Shown here: in pieces, positions 52,674-61,283 of the stretch | How the letters are laid out: each line of letters opens with the position of its first letter | How positions within the stretch are numbered: the stretch's first letter is position 1 | Source of the DNA: Brevibacterium aurantiacum | Lineage (GTDB): Bacteria > Actinomycetota > Actinomycetes > Actinomycetales > Brevibacteriaceae | Assembly: GCF_900169065.1 (NCBI RefSeq) | Contig: NZ_FXZB01000023.1 | Span: 1 to 64,000 of the forward strand | Length of the DNA: 64,000 nucleotides | Direction of reading: 5' to 3' | Notes under the pieces: model-generated | What the model was told of the DNA's origin: nothing | The model's input: the letters and a program-made list of their open reading frames with translations, nothing else | Database searches by the model: none | Translations under genes and position numbers: made by a program

Positions 52674-52728
52674 TAGGGCAGTGAGCACGTGGCCAATTTG
52701 GATAGGCAGCGGACCGGGGTCGGCCGGC

Positions 52729-53949
52729 TCAGGCAGCGGCCCGACTCGCGTCGAGGGCAGCGATGAGATCGTCTGCCAGGTCATCGACGTGTTCGAGTCC
52801 CACAGAGAGTCGGATGAGACCATCGCCGGGCTTCGCCGTGGCCGCAACTGGCCTGTGAGTCAGTGACGCCGGATGCTGGATGAGAGTGTCAGCGCCGCCC
52901 AGGGACACCGCGTGGACGACGAGGTTGCAGTGTTCGACGAAGCTGCGGGCGGCGTCGAATCCACCGGCGAGCTCCATCGCGATCATCGCACCACCACCGG
53001 ACATTTGGCGTCCGAGCAGTCCGCGTGGGTCCTGGCCTTTCAGTCCCGGGTAGTGGACGACGGAGATGGCAGGGTGCGCGTCCAGGCGCTCAGCGAGCTC
53101 ACCGGCGGTGGTCTGAGCCGCGCGCATGCGCACGGCCAGAGTGCGCAAGCCCCGATGAAGGAGATACGCGCCCATGGGGTGGAGCAGGGCTCCTGTGATG
53201 GCTCGGACCTGTCGCAGGCGCATCGCCCAGTCGGCGTTGGTGGCGATGATGCCGCCCATGGCATCGCCATGACCGCCGAGGTATTTTGTCGCGCTGTGCA
53301 GTACGAGGGCCGCTCCGTGGGAGATGGGCTGCTGGAGAACAGGTGTGCAGAATGTGTTGTCCACCAGCACAGGCACGTTGCCGGCGGCTGAGACGACACT
53401 GTCGAGATCAACAAGGTCCAGGCTGGGGTTTGCCGGGGTCTCGACAATGACGAGTCCGGTGTCATCTTGGATCGCCGAGGCGATGTCGGCTTCCTTTGCC
53501 CATGTGACTGTTGTCCCCAGCAGTCCGGTTTCGAGGAGGTGGTCGCTTCCGCCATAGAGGGGACGCACTGCGACGATGTGGGGTGTTCCTGCGCTGACGG
53601 CCGCGAGAAGTGCGGCAGTCATTGCGGCCATGCCCGTGGCGAAGGCGACTGCTTCCTCAGCGTGTTCGAGCCCGGCCAGCGCGGTCTCGAAGCGTGCGAC
53701 ACCGGGCTGCCAGAGGCGCTGGTAGACGGCCGAGTCGCCGTCCTTGAGCGTATGGCCGGTGGCGAGCCATTCGTAGGAGTCACCGCCGGTGGCGACATCG
53801 TTGACTGGGTTGGTGGTCGAGAGGTCGATGGCCGGTACGTGGACTCCTGCCTCGGTGAGGCCTTTCATTCCGCCGTGGACCATGAGCGTTTCTGGGTGCA
53901 GTGAGGTCATATCAGCATTCAAGCTATTCCTGCTATTAACTGCAATCAT
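52729..53949 (-). CDS. PLP-dependent trans-sulfuration enzyme, methionine gamma-lyase-like
   Basis: The 406-residue enzyme belongs to the Cys/Met-metabolism PLP family: PLYGGS (phosphate site, Y132), the DNTF aspartate, the internal aldimine Lys in HSATKYLGGHGD (K222), and GADTLIQHPASLTH near the end. ATG 53910 is an alternative start. Cheese brevibacteria make methanethiol with such an enzyme. However, the Cys usual in methionine gamma-lyases (PLYGCT) is Gly, so cystathionine-lyase or -synthase activity is possible. It is divergent from an Lrp regulator, as in known lyase-regulator pairs. Confidence 0.82.
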   Translation of the reverse strand: MIAVNSRNSLNADMTSLHPETLMVHGGMKGLTEAGVHVPAIDLSTTNPVNDVATGGDSYEWLATGHTLKDGDSAVYQRLWQPGVARFETALAGLEHAEEAVAFATGMAAMTAALLAAVSAGTPHIVAVRPLYGGSDHLLETGLLGTTVTWAKEADIASAIQDDTGLVIVETPANPSLDLVDLDSVVSAAGNVPVLVDNTFCTPVLQQPISHGAALVLHSATKYLGGHGDAMGGIIATNADWAMRLRQVRAITGALLHPMGAYLLHRGLRTLAVRMRAAQTTAGELAERLDAHPAISVVHYPGLKGQDPRGLLGRQMSGGGAMIAMELAGGFDAARSFVEHCNLVVHAVSLGGADTLIQHPASLTHRPVAATAKPGDGLIRLSVGLEHVDDLADDLIAALDASRAAA

Positions 53950-54019
53950 CAGTCAAGAATCCGTGATTTTGTGTACTCCTATCGAAGCTTCTTGAATCAC
54001 ATATGCCAGACTGTGAGTC
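53950..54019. promoter_or_regulatory. Divergent control region of the lyase and Lrp genes
   Basis: TCAAGAA (53952-53958) and TTCTTGA (53988-53994) form an inverted pair 29 bp apart between the two start codons, a plausible Lrp-type operator. Confidence 0.4.
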
Positions 54020-54496
54020 ATGTCGCAGAAAGTGGAACTCGATGATGTTGATCGACAGCTGCTCAAAGCTCTCAGTGAAGATGCCAGAGCATCCGGTATC
54101 GCTTTGGCATCTATGGTGGGCATCTCGGAGTCGACGGTTTCGCTTCGCCTCAAGCGCCTCAAGACATTGGGCGTGATCAGAGGCTTTCGCGTCGACATCG
54201 ATGCCGCAGCTGTGGGCATCCCATTGCAGGCCCTGATCTCCATCCGTCTGGCCAAACATGACCGGGCGGAGATCGATGCCTTCACCGCTGCAGCACCGCA
54301 GTTTCCCGGGGTTGTGCGGATGTACCACATGGCAGGAGCTGACGACTATCTGCTCCACATCGTCGCCACCGACACCGAGGCGGTCCAGTCCTTTGTTCTG
54401 GACTACCTCACTCGTTATCCGGCAGTCGCCCATACGCGAACCAACCTCATCTACAAGGTTCAGGACGGCTTCGCCTGGATTCCCGACGGTGCCTGA
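54020..54496 (+). CDS. Lrp/AsnC-family transcriptional regulator
   Basis: The 158-residue protein has the helix-turn-helix ELDDVDRQLLKALSEDARASGIALASMVGISESTVSLRLKRL and then a RAM effector domain (residues 65-150) ending TRTNLIYKVQDGF. Lrp proteins sense amino acids and usually regulate a divergent neighbour. The trans-sulfuration lyase is the likely target, with methionine or a relative as a candidate ligand. That is inference from gene order. Confidence 0.92.
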   Translation: MSQKVELDDVDRQLLKALSEDARASGIALASMVGISESTVSLRLKRLKTLGVIRGFRVDIDAAAVGIPLQALISIRLAKHDRAEIDAFTAAAPQFPGVVRMYHMAGADDYLLHIVATDTEAVQSFVLDYLTRYPAVAHTRTNLIYKVQDGFAWIPDGA

Positions 54497-54523
54497 ACGC
54501 CGCCGAGAGCCCATAATTGAGCC

Positions 54524-54952
54524 ATGACTAGTCAGAAGACTCAGCCCACCGACGTCGACGTCAACGAGTTCCTCGCAGCTGCCGTTCCGAACAAGCGCCG
54601 CGAGGACGGGTTCACGCTCGCAGCGATCTTCACCGAGGTGACTGGCACGCAGCCGGTGATGTGGGGCCCATCGATCGTGGGTTACGGGCAGTACCAGTAC
54701 ATTTCACCGTCGAATCCGCGCAACCGGGGCCACTGGCCCAAGACTGGATTCTCACCTCGTAAGGCTCAGCTGTCGCTTTACGGGCTCAAGGACTCACCAG
54801 CAGGAGCGGCGTTGCTGACCAGCCTCGGCACGTACACCGAAGGCGCTGGGTGCGTGTATGTGCGCAAGTTGGAAGACATTGACGAGTCGGTGCTGCGCAG
54901 ACTCATCACCATTGCGTTTGAGCGCCCCGACGATCCCGAGTCCGCGTCCTGA
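54524..54952 (+). CDS. DUF1801-domain protein (YdhG-like)
   Basis: The 142-residue protein starts at ATG 54524. Motifs include VNEFLAAAVPNKRREDGFTLAAIFTEVTGTQPVMWGPSIVGYGQYQY and FSPRKAQLSLYGL, diagnostic of the DUF1801/YdhG fold. Members are small cytoplasmic proteins of unknown function, sometimes iron-binding. It follows the Lrp gene by 27 bp and may share its transcript. Confidence 0.88.
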   Translation: MTSQKTQPTDVDVNEFLAAAVPNKRREDGFTLAAIFTEVTGTQPVMWGPSIVGYGQYQYISPSNPRNRGHWPKTGFSPRKAQLSLYGLKDSPAGAALLTSLGTYTEGAGCVYVRKLEDIDESVLRRLITIAFERPDDPESAS

Positions 54953-54994
54953 CCGCAGCCTGGACTGCAGCGTCGCACGTCTGCTTCGTCTGAG

Positions 54995-55594
54995 TCAGTG
55001 TCGACTGGTGATCGTCAGTCCCTGTTTGCGCTGATGGACCGAGAAGTACCGCAGGCCCTGAGCCTCGTCGGCGAGGAAGCGTCGACGAGAGAGACACGGC
55101 AACCAGACTATCTGACCCGGCGCGAGTGGAATCGTGGTCAGCTCTGTCTCCAGGGTTCCACCGCCGTCGAGGATGTGGATGAGGACATCGAGGGCCGGCC
55201 CGACGTGTTCCTTGATCTCACCCCCTGGCGAGAGTGCGATGATGTTCGCATCGAGATCACGCTGTTGAGGCTGGAGCTGCCACACAGAACCTGAGGTCTC
55301 CGCCACCCCGCCGAGTTCCCCCACATCGGCAAGGACGCGGGGGAGAGGCGTTGCTGCTCGTTTGCTGATGAGAACCCGGAAGTCCTCGTCATCTGAGGAC
55401 TGTGGTTCCCAGGCCATCGCCTCGGCGAACTCTGCCTCCATCTCGATCTTGAGATTCTTGGGTTCATGGTCGTTGATGAGGACCAGACCGGAGCCGACGT
55501 CGAGTTTCTGATAGGCCGCCATGAAGAGCGGATGTCGCTCAGGCTTGGGAATCGTCCGAACGTCAACGGTTTCGGGTACTGGGCCATCGGCCAT
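54995..55594 (-). CDS. DUF2249/cupin-like two-domain protein
   Basis: ATG 55594 is chosen because GGAGG lies 6 bp before it. Residues 15-85 (RTIPKPERHPLFMAAYQKLDVGSGLVLINDHEPKNLKIEMEAEF) match DUF2249, a SirA/TusA-like fold. Residues 105-195 resemble a cupin (ALSPGGEIKEHVGPALDVLIHILDGGGTLETE, then APGQIVWLP). In other bacteria such proteins accompany nitric oxide or respiration genes. No such neighbour is present here. Confidence 0.82.
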   Translation of the reverse strand: MADGPVPETVDVRTIPKPERHPLFMAAYQKLDVGSGLVLINDHEPKNLKIEMEAEFAEAMAWEPQSSDDEDFRVLISKRAATPLPRVLADVGELGGVAETSGSVWQLQPQQRDLDANIIALSPGGEIKEHVGPALDVLIHILDGGGTLETELTTIPLAPGQIVWLPCLSRRRFLADEAQGLRYFSVHQRKQGLTITSRH

Positions 55595-55752
55595 GGTCAA
55601 CCTCCAAAGTCAGTCACACATCGATCAACTACAAGTTAGCATCAGGACTACCGGGTCGATGCATGATTTCCTCTCGGCAGAGCATGACAGCACAGGCCAC
55701 TCGTCACGGACGGTGTCGAAGCAGCAGAAGTCGAACGAGCAGGACAGGACAG

Positions 55753-56097
55753 ATGATGACTGACAATCCACACATCCAGAACCTCCGCGAGTTGGCCGAG
55801 GAGCTTCTGCAGAAGGCTCGAGGCGCGAGCAGTGGGCGGGCTGCCCACAGTGTCTATAGTGGGCGCTATCTCAAACAGGCTCTGCTGACCTTGACGGCAG
55901 GAACTACGATGGCCGAACACGATTCTCCGCCAGAGGCGACACTGCAGGTACTGCAGGGGAGTGTGGCTTTGTCGTCAGCCGAGGAGTCGTGGGACCTGCG
56001 CGCCGGTGACATTATGACGATTCCTCCGGAGCGACACTCCGTGCAGGCACATGAGGACTCTGCTTTCCTGCTGATCATTCGAACCGATGTCAGCTGA
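55753..56097 (+). CDS. Small cupin-domain protein
   Basis: Starts at ATG 55753 or 55756; 114 residues. The N-terminal helix (IQNLRELAEELLQKARGA) is followed by a cupin barrel: LTLTAGTTMAEHDSPPEATLQVLQGSVALSS, then WDLRAGDIMTIPPERHSVQAHEDSAFLLII. Possible metal ligands are His56 and the later HS-x-QAH. It is divergent from the DUF2249/cupin gene. Such proteins often act as sensors or small enzymes. Confidence 0.82.
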   Translation: MMTDNPHIQNLRELAEELLQKARGASSGRAAHSVYSGRYLKQALLTLTAGTTMAEHDSPPEATLQVLQGSVALSSAEESWDLRAGDIMTIPPERHSVQAHEDSAFLLIIRTDVS

Positions 56098-56218
56098 CCG
56101 TCTGCCTCGGCCCCGGTGACGATTCCACTGGTCCTGACCAGGAGAGATCCCATTGGGATCGCGAAGGGCAAGAAAAATGTGCCGCGGCATCGAGTGAACG
56201 ATGTCGCGACACATTACA

Positions 56219-56295
56219 TGGTCGGGATAGCGGGATTCGAACCCACGACCTCCTCGTCCCGAACGAGGCGCGCTACCAAGCTGCGCTATATCCCG
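56219..56295 (-). tRNA. tRNA-Pro (CGG)
   Basis: The complement reads CGGGATATAGCGCAGCTTGG with anticodon loop TTCGGGA (anticodon CGG), T arm GGGTTCGAATCC and encoded CCA. It has a C1:G72 acceptor pair, as in bacterial proline tRNAs. Confidence 0.96.
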
Positions 56296-56377
56296 CGACC
56301 AGGAACTACTATAGCGATGGCGACGCGTTCTGAAAAATCGGCACGGTCGACCATCTGCGAATGGAAGGAACGGCTCA

Positions 56378-56869
56378 TTGGCACTGACTGCTGGGAGCAT
56401 CACGACTACCGCCCTCGACATCCTTTCACGCTACGGTTTGGGCGATCTGTCGATGCGCAGGCTCGCACGTGAGCTCGACGTTCAGCCCTCCGCACTGTAT
56501 TGGCACGTCAAGGATAAGCAGGAGCTCTTCGTCCTCATCGCCACACGGATGAATGCTGAAGTGGATGCGCGATGTCCGTCGACTTCTGACCCGCTTGTGA
56601 CTGCGATGGCTCTGCGAGACATTCTTCTGACCTACCGTGACGGTGCTGAGATCATGCTGCTCGGCTACTCGATCGCCCCCGGCGAAGTGACTCCTGGCGC
56701 GTTGAGCGTCGATGTATTGGGGGAGACGGTCTCCCATGGCGTGATGGCATACGCGCTGGGCGCAGTGGCGATCGAACAGAATCGCAGTCTCTTCGGGATC
56801 GAGTCCGGACGTGCCAGTGAGAACTTTGCAGAAACTGCGGCTCAGCTGCTGGAGACTGCCGGTGCCTGA
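56378..56869 (+). CDS. TetR-family transcriptional regulator
   Basis: TTG 56378 follows GGAAGGAA. The 163-residue protein has the TetR helix-turn-helix ALDILSRYGLGDLSMRRLARELDVQPSALYWHVKDKQELFVLIA and a shortened TetR_C effector domain (LLTYRDGAEIMLLGYSIAPG). Length is below the usual 190-220, mostly in the C-terminal domain. No adjacent transporter suggests the target. The effector is unknown. Confidence 0.88.
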   Translation: MALTAGSITTTALDILSRYGLGDLSMRRLARELDVQPSALYWHVKDKQELFVLIATRMNAEVDARCPSTSDPLVTAMALRDILLTYRDGAEIMLLGYSIAPGEVTPGALSVDVLGETVSHGVMAYALGAVAIEQNRSLFGIESGRASENFAETAAQLLETAGA

Positions 56870-56947
56870 ATAGAGAATTCGTCTGCGTGCCTGCCATATG
56901 GCATACTGATCAAGCACGTTTGGGAGCATCGCTTCTGAGCTGTTGTG

Positions 56948-57024
56948 GGGCCTATAGCTCAGTTGGCTAGAGCATCTCGCTTACACCGAGAGGGTCGGGG
57001 GTTCGAGTCCCTCTGGGCCCACCA
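56948..57024 (+). tRNA. tRNA-Val (TAC), integration target
   Basis: GGGCCTATAGCTCAGTTGG opens the gene. The anticodon loop CTTACAC has anticodon TAC, and CCA is encoded. Its 3' 43 bases are duplicated at 62770-62812, marking this tRNA as the att site for the adjacent integrase. The chromosomal copy remains complete, so integration keeps the tRNA functional. Confidence 0.97.
56980..57022 (+). repeat. Left attachment site (tRNA-Val 3' end)
   Basis: 43 bases from the anticodon loop to the discriminator match 62770-62812 with a single mismatch (G57005 to A62795, within the T loop). The integrase gene starts its 3' end 12 bp away. Confidence 0.92.
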
Positions 57025-57033
57025 GCAAGAATG

Positions 57034-58119
57034 TCAGTCATCGTTCGTCTCCTGTTCGTCATCGCGCACCCCCGGCGCACCCCCATCATTGAGAAGCACC
57101 AAAGCGGCCCGGTCCGCCGCCGTGCCGAGGTAGTGCAAATATTCGTTTGTGATCGTCACTGTTGAATGGCCTAGCCAGGCCGAGACCGTTGCCAAGTCCA
57201 CACCGCGACTAAGCCACATACACGCCGCTGTGTGACGGAGGTCATGGAGGCGTCTACCGCGTCCCAGATCAGACCAATCAGTCAGGTGTCGGAATCTCGC
57301 GTTCCACAGTTGTCCGCCTCTCGGCCCGGTAATGAGCAGGTCGTCTGCCTTCTTGCCAGAGGCGAGCCGCTCGACCACAGGAACCGCGACATTCGCCAAC
57401 GGGACAGTTCGCGCCGCGCGGCCCTTCGTGGTCTTCACGTCTTTGCCCTCCGACTGGGAACGCCGGACACGGAGCGCAGGCACCGGCACCTGCTGAACAT
57501 CACTCACACGAAGGGAACGAGCTTCACCCCACCGGACGCCGCACCAGCCAAGGAGAAGGACCACATCGGCAAAATGCTCCGATGTGGTCCTAATCTGTTT
57601 AACAACTTCGGTCAGTTCGGTTTCCGTGAACGGGTTCATCTCGACCTGCTCGGCCTGACGTTTCGGCATCGGCGCGGCACGCACCGGGTTACGCTCGATC
57701 CGACGATCCCGCACACACCACTCGAAGAAGGCAGAGAGACTGTCACGCCTCCTCGACACGGCCCCGTAGGAATACGTCTTGAGCATCCTCGTCAGCCAGG
57801 CTGAGACTTCAGCGGGAGTCACCGCACCCACCGCGCGAGCTTTGAACGCCGCCGACAGGTGACCGGGCAGCTCGGCATCCGTCTCTGCCGTCTTCTCTGC
57901 TACGGTCTCCCAACGATGCTCCACCCACACCGGAAGCAACGCCCCGACCGTCATCCGACCGGCACGAATGTCCGTACCACCAGCCGAAGCAGTCTCCACC
58001 TGCCCAGCCCACGCCAACGCGTCCCGGCGACGATCAAACGTCTTCGAACCCAGGCTCACCCGACCCGACTTGGCAACACCCCTGAACCGGCCTGCCAACG
58101 TTTTACGGACGAAGGCCAT
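57034..58119 (-). CDS. int: Tyrosine-recombinase integrase
   Basis: ATG 58119 overlaps the xis stop. The 361-residue protein has an AP2-like arm-binding N-terminus (AGRFRGVAKSGRVSLGSKTFD), a SAM-like core-binding domain (about 60-150) and the catalytic domain with R196 (GVRWGEA), H292 and R295 (HDLRHT), H318 (WLGHST) and nucleophile Y327 (NEYLHY). It would recombine the tRNA-Val att sites flanking the element. Its 3' end contains one copy of the GCGCACCCC repeat. Confidence 0.96.
   Translation of the reverse strand: MAFVRKTLAGRFRGVAKSGRVSLGSKTFDRRRDALAWAGQVETASAGGTDIRAGRMTVGALLPVWVEHRWETVAEKTAETDAELPGHLSAAFKARAVGAVTPAEVSAWLTRMLKTYSYGAVSRRRDSLSAFFEWCVRDRRIERNPVRAAPMPKRQAEQVEMNPFTETELTEVVKQIRTTSEHFADVVLLLGWCGVRWGEARSLRVSDVQQVPVPALRVRRSQSEGKDVKTTKGRAARTVPLANVAVPVVERLASGKKADDLLITGPRGGQLWNARFRHLTDWSDLGRGRRLHDLRHTAACMWLSRGVDLATVSAWLGHSTVTITNEYLHYLGTAADRAALVLLNDGGAPGVRDDEQETNDD
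57065..57083. repeat. Repeat with tandem GCGCACCCC, copy 1
   Basis: CGCACCCCCGGCGCACCCC occurs here, inside the 3' end of int, and again at 62668-62686 near the other end of the element. A partial copy is at 58515-58526. Confidence 0.6.
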
Positions 58120-58301
58120 CACGCCCCCTCAAGGTACGCGAGCAAATCCTTGAGCCGGTAGCGCGGAGTTCGAGACTCCAGATAGAGACACCTCGGCCCT
58201 CGACCCTGCTGAAACCACCGGCTCAACGTCGACCGATCCACCTGAAGGAAGTCGGCGGCTTCGGCACGTGTGAGCAAACGCTCTTGATTCTTGGTTTTCA
58301 T
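58119..58301 (-). CDS. xis: Excisionase / helix-turn-helix protein
   Basis: The 60-residue MerR-like protein (LLTRAEAADFLQVDRSTLSRWFQQGRGP, then PRYRLKDLLAYL) is the standard excisionase/directionality factor. It lies directly before int with overlapping stop and start (TGATG), so both are produced together. It would bend att DNA and favour excision. Confidence 0.92.
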   Translation of the reverse strand: MKTKNQERLLTRAEAADFLQVDRSTLSRWFQQGRGPRCLYLESRTPRYRLKDLLAYLEGA

Positions 58302-58379
58302 GTCAGATTCCTATCCCTGCACCTGCGCGGTGCGCGGCACCCCGCGGATCTCGTTCCTCAATCCACCGGCTATAAAAGA

Positions 58380-58550
58380 TCACTGTTCGGCCTGGTCAGC
58401 ACTCCGAACCCAGAACAGCCGGCCCTCATCAAGCTTCTCGATCAACTCCCAAGCCTCGGGCAATCCCAGGGCAATCAGGCCGGTGACCAGTAGCGCGTGT
58501 TCCTCGTCCGTGAGCGCACCCCCGGCAACCTGATCATCCACGCTGATCAC
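58380..58550 (-). CDS. Small acidic protein of the element, 56 aa
   Basis: GTG 58550 overlaps the preceding gene by 17 bases; GTG 58541 is an alternative. The frame encodes an acidic helical protein with TDEEHALLVTGLIALGLPEAWELIEKLDEGRLFWV. The tight packing in the operon supports coding. The function is unknown. Confidence 0.5.
   Translation of the reverse strand: MISVDDQVAGGALTDEEHALLVTGLIALGLPEAWELIEKLDEGRLFWVRSADQAEQ
58515..58526. repeat. Partial copy of the GCGCACCCC repeat
   Basis: CGCACCCCCGGC matches the first half of the repeats at 57065 and 62668 and lies within the overlapping small genes upstream of xis. Confidence 0.4.
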
Positions 58551-58740
58551 CCTCGTTCTTCTCTACAACCACCAGATCAACAGCGGACGAGAGACGCTCT
58601 AGGAGACGCTGGACACGCTCCTGGTCCTCGACCTCACACACACTCACAGTCGCCTCTCTGAGCGCCTCCAGCACGTCGCCAAACGAGAGGTCATCGAGCG
58701 GCGTATACCGGTTTCGACCGGCTAGATGCTTAAAATTCAT
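58534..58740 (-). CDS. Small protein of the element, 68 aa
   Basis: ATG 58740 overlaps the end of the FtsK-like gene. The protein starts MNFKHLAGRNRYTPLDDLSFGDVLEAL and continues with an acidic helix CEVEDQERVQRLLERLSSAVDLVVVEK. It has no recognised domain. Position between the transfer ATPase and xis suggests a regulator or accessory factor, by context only. Confidence 0.55.
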   Translation of the reverse strand: MNFKHLAGRNRYTPLDDLSFGDVLEALREATVSVCEVEDQERVQRLLERLSSAVDLVVVEKNEGDQRG

Positions 58741-60265
58741 CGTCCGCACCTTCCATAAAGGACAGAGTGACCTCGGCGGCCACACCCCGAACCGCATCAT
58801 CAGAGCACCAGAACGCACGGAACCGGACAATCTCGGAGGTTTCCGAGTCGATTCCGTAGCCTGTGCCCTGCTGAGTCTCAGGAATCATGTGCGCCTGAGC
58901 ACCAGCGTCAACGGCCCACGCACCGAGGGCCAGACGAGCGTCATCCTCAGTCCGCAGACGAAGGGCGATCTGGTTCGAGAACAAATCCCGCGTACTCAGG
59001 GACTCCTTACGCGGATCCTGCATCGCGGCCAGCACGGAGAAACCAGCCGCGCGGCCTGTCGACAGGATACGTTTGAGATGGGCGTCCACCTTTTTCGAAG
59101 TCGCCGTATCCGGGGCGAGATACGTCAGACTCGCCGCCTCATCCACCACCAGCAGCTCAAGAGGATGGTCAGCAGACGGGACATGCTTACGGGAACCCGA
59201 CTCCACCATGTGGGCAAGCCGCTGTTCCAGAGCATCCTCAAGACCGGCCAGCAAGTCCTTAGCCTCGGCGTACGTGTAGGCGACCTGATGGAACAGGTCA
59301 ACGCCAGTAGTGAACTCGACGCCACCCTTAAGATCGATCCCATGGACCCGAACCACACCGGCCCGGATCGCAGGAGCCAACCCCAAAAGGAGCGACCAGA
59401 TCACTGAACCCTTCCCGGAGCCCGTCCCGCCGACCAGCAAGGTCATTTTCCCGTACACCTGCAGTCCATAAAGGCCACCAGACTCGTGGAGACCTATTGG
59501 CACCGGCGCAGTCGGATCAACAGACCTCTCAAGGTCCACAGGCGGAACCGGGACGGCTACGGCCAGGGGATCCGCCCATACGAAAGACCAAACAACCGAC
59601 GCGGAGGTCCGCGATGTTGACGCACGCAGGACGAGACCACCGCAACCCGTGACAAGCCGAGCAGAGGATTCGACCCTCGCGATGGCCTCCGACGACCCGA
59701 GATCAGCTGCAGTCTGCCCCTTCGCCGCCGGACTCACAGTGAAATCAACACCGTGCTTCGTCACCGATGCCCGAACAATCCGAGGCACATCTGAATACCG
59801 GACAAAGTCCGACCAACGCGCCCAGCCCGTCGCAACGACCAACACCAGACGGACGAAGTCCACGAGAACGTCGCGATCTTCATCAGGCCGCTGAACAGTC
59901 TCACCATCCTGCCGATACCCCCGAAGGACCACGGACTCAACCAGACCCGCCTGCCGTTCGTCCTCACGCACCGCACCAACCGATGACCGCCAGAGCATAC
60001 GATCCCACTCCCGACGCAGACAGACGTAGGCCAGAGCCTGAGAGACCGAGATACCAGACCGCCGCGAAACCCAAATAGCCCACAAGAGAGGACGCATCGG
60101 GAGGCTCAGCGCCGCAGAAACAACGAACAACAGCACGAAAAACAACCCGGTGAATACACTCTGACCCGCCGATCCCCAGATCGCGACGAGGACCACGGCC
60201 CATACCAGCGACCTGACCACGAAGCCACACCAAGGGAGCAAGCTGCGCGATAGACTACTGATCAT
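58730..60265 (-). CDS. FtsK/SpoIIIE (TraB-like) DNA translocase
   Basis: The 511-residue protein has two N-terminal membrane helices (FVVRSLVWAVVLVAIWGSAG and VFTGLFFVLLFVVSAALSL), a variable region, and a motor domain with Walker A GGTGSGKGS (279-287) and Walker B LLVVDEAASL (371-380), followed by STGRAAGFSVLAAMQDPRKESLSTRDLFSNQIALRL. In streptomycete elements a single FtsK-like protein moves double-stranded DNA between mycelial cells. Here it is the likely transfer motor. The gamma-type DNA-reading domain is short or absent. Confidence 0.93.
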   Translation of the reverse strand: MISSLSRSLLPWCGFVVRSLVWAVVLVAIWGSAGQSVFTGLFFVLLFVVSAALSLPMRPLLWAIWVSRRSGISVSQALAYVCLRREWDRMLWRSSVGAVREDERQAGLVESVVLRGYRQDGETVQRPDEDRDVLVDFVRLVLVVATGWARWSDFVRYSDVPRIVRASVTKHGVDFTVSPAAKGQTAADLGSSEAIARVESSARLVTGCGGLVLRASTSRTSASVVWSFVWADPLAVAVPVPPVDLERSVDPTAPVPIGLHESGGLYGLQVYGKMTLLVGGTGSGKGSVIWSLLLGLAPAIRAGVVRVHGIDLKGGVEFTTGVDLFHQVAYTYAEAKDLLAGLEDALEQRLAHMVESGSRKHVPSADHPLELLVVDEAASLTYLAPDTATSKKVDAHLKRILSTGRAAGFSVLAAMQDPRKESLSTRDLFSNQIALRLRTEDDARLALGAWAVDAGAQAHMIPETQQGTGYGIDSETSEIVRFRAFWCSDDAVRGVAAEVTLSFMEGADDEF

Positions 60266-60572
60266 GGGTGTTCACCTTCCAACCAGTTGGAGTGGAGGAA
60301 CCCCATTCGGAAGACGTGGAGAGGGTGCAGTGGCGACCAACCGAGCTACCCTCTCCACGTCGACGCTCCCGACGCTCAATCTCGGCATCCACCTGACGCT
60401 GAAACGCGCGACCACGGTCCCGAGCCACGAGGACGATGGTCATAATCATCGCTGACAGGACGACCGTCGCCAGGACGCCGAGACCGACTAAGATCCATGC
60501 AGGTCCGCCTGTGTTGAACAGCGAGCCGAACACATCGAAGCCGTTCGCAGGCGGCCACTCGATCCACATCAC
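60255..60572 (-). CDS. Small membrane protein of the element, 105 aa
   Basis: Starts at GTG 60572 (ATG 60569), overlapping the preceding stop, and its end overlaps the ATPase start. One membrane helix (AWILVGLGVLATVVLSAMIMTIVLVA) is followed by a charged tail (DAEIERRERRRGEG). It resembles the small spread (Spd) proteins of actinobacterial elements in size and layout only. A partner for the transfer ATPase is plausible. Confidence 0.6.
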   Translation of the reverse strand: MMWIEWPPANGFDVFGSLFNTGGPAWILVGLGVLATVVLSAMIMTIVLVARDRGRAFQRQVDAEIERRERRRGEGSSVGRHCTLSTSSEWGSSTPTGWKVNTHDQ

Positions 60573-60934
60573 GATTCGCTCCTCGACTTAGAAGGCTCCG
60601 CAGATTGAGACGACTGAACCGGCTTGGCAACCTGTACATCGTCGCAGGAAGCAGCCAGCCCTGATCGATCACCCATTGACCAGGGTCTGATTTCCAGGCC
60701 AAGAAGTCGGACAATAGAATTAGCAGGAATGTTCGGCTCTGTACCCGCGAACTTCACCCTCAACGGATCGAGCTCGCCTTCACCTTCAGGTGGGAGGTAC
60801 ACGCAGTCCAGGTCGTAAATGAGTACCCCTTCTGCATTCGTCCGCTGAACACCGGTACCTCGCTCGATTCTCGGGAGCACGCGCATCAGCTGATACGTGC
60901 CGTACCCCTCGTCCACTTTGATTCTCGACAGCAT
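60569..60934 (-). CDS. Element protein of unknown function, 121 aa
   Basis: ATG 60934 is chosen because AGGATAAAG precedes it. The protein is mainly beta (MLSRIKVDEGYGTYQLMRVLPRIERGTGVQRT, then GVLIYDLDCVYLPPEGEGELDPLRVKFAG) and ends in a Ser-rich charged tail. No family is recognised. An OB-like or single-strand-binding fold is possible but not shown. It lies four bases after the preceding gene's stop. Confidence 0.55.
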   Translation of the reverse strand: MLSRIKVDEGYGTYQLMRVLPRIERGTGVQRTNAEGVLIYDLDCVYLPPEGEGELDPLRVKFAGTEPNIPANSIVRLLGLEIRPWSMGDRSGLAASCDDVQVAKPVQSSQSAEPSKSRSES

Positions 60935-60938
60935 CGCT

Positions 60939-61283
60939 TTATCCTTCCTCTGCTTCTTCGGCAAGCCCGATCCGCTTGACAATCTCCCGATCCGTGAGAA
61001 GTCGAACTGTCGGCGAGATCCTCTCACCCTTATCCCCAGTCACCAGACCCACGTCTAGGAACCCGGCTTCACCGAGCGCGTGAAGAGTCTGCGGAACTGA
61101 ACGGCGTGGATGACCGAATACTCGATGCACTCGAAGAGGAGACACCACCCGCGCGGAATCCGACCGAAGTCCGAACGGGTTCGGACTGTAGAGCTGGGTA
61201 AGTAGCCCCACTTGGAGAGTCGGCACCTGTACCGCCGCCGTTTGGAGGAGTAACGCTTGAAGCGTCGTAATCTCTGAACTCAT
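60939..61283 (-). CDS. Winged-helix-like element protein, 114 aa
   Basis: ATG 61283 follows GAAAGGTT. Residues 45-100 (VSPLRVHRVFGHPRRSVPQTLHALGEAGFLDVGLVTGDKG) look like a winged helix with a typical recognition-helix and wing pattern. The rest is helical. It is probably the control gene of the transfer operon. The similarity is by eye only. Confidence 0.5.
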   Translation of the reverse strand: MSSEITTLQALLLQTAAVQVPTLQVGLLTQLYSPNPFGLRSDSARVVSPLRVHRVFGHPRRSVPQTLHALGEAGFLDVGLVTGDKGERISPTVRLLTDREIVKRIGLAEEAEEG

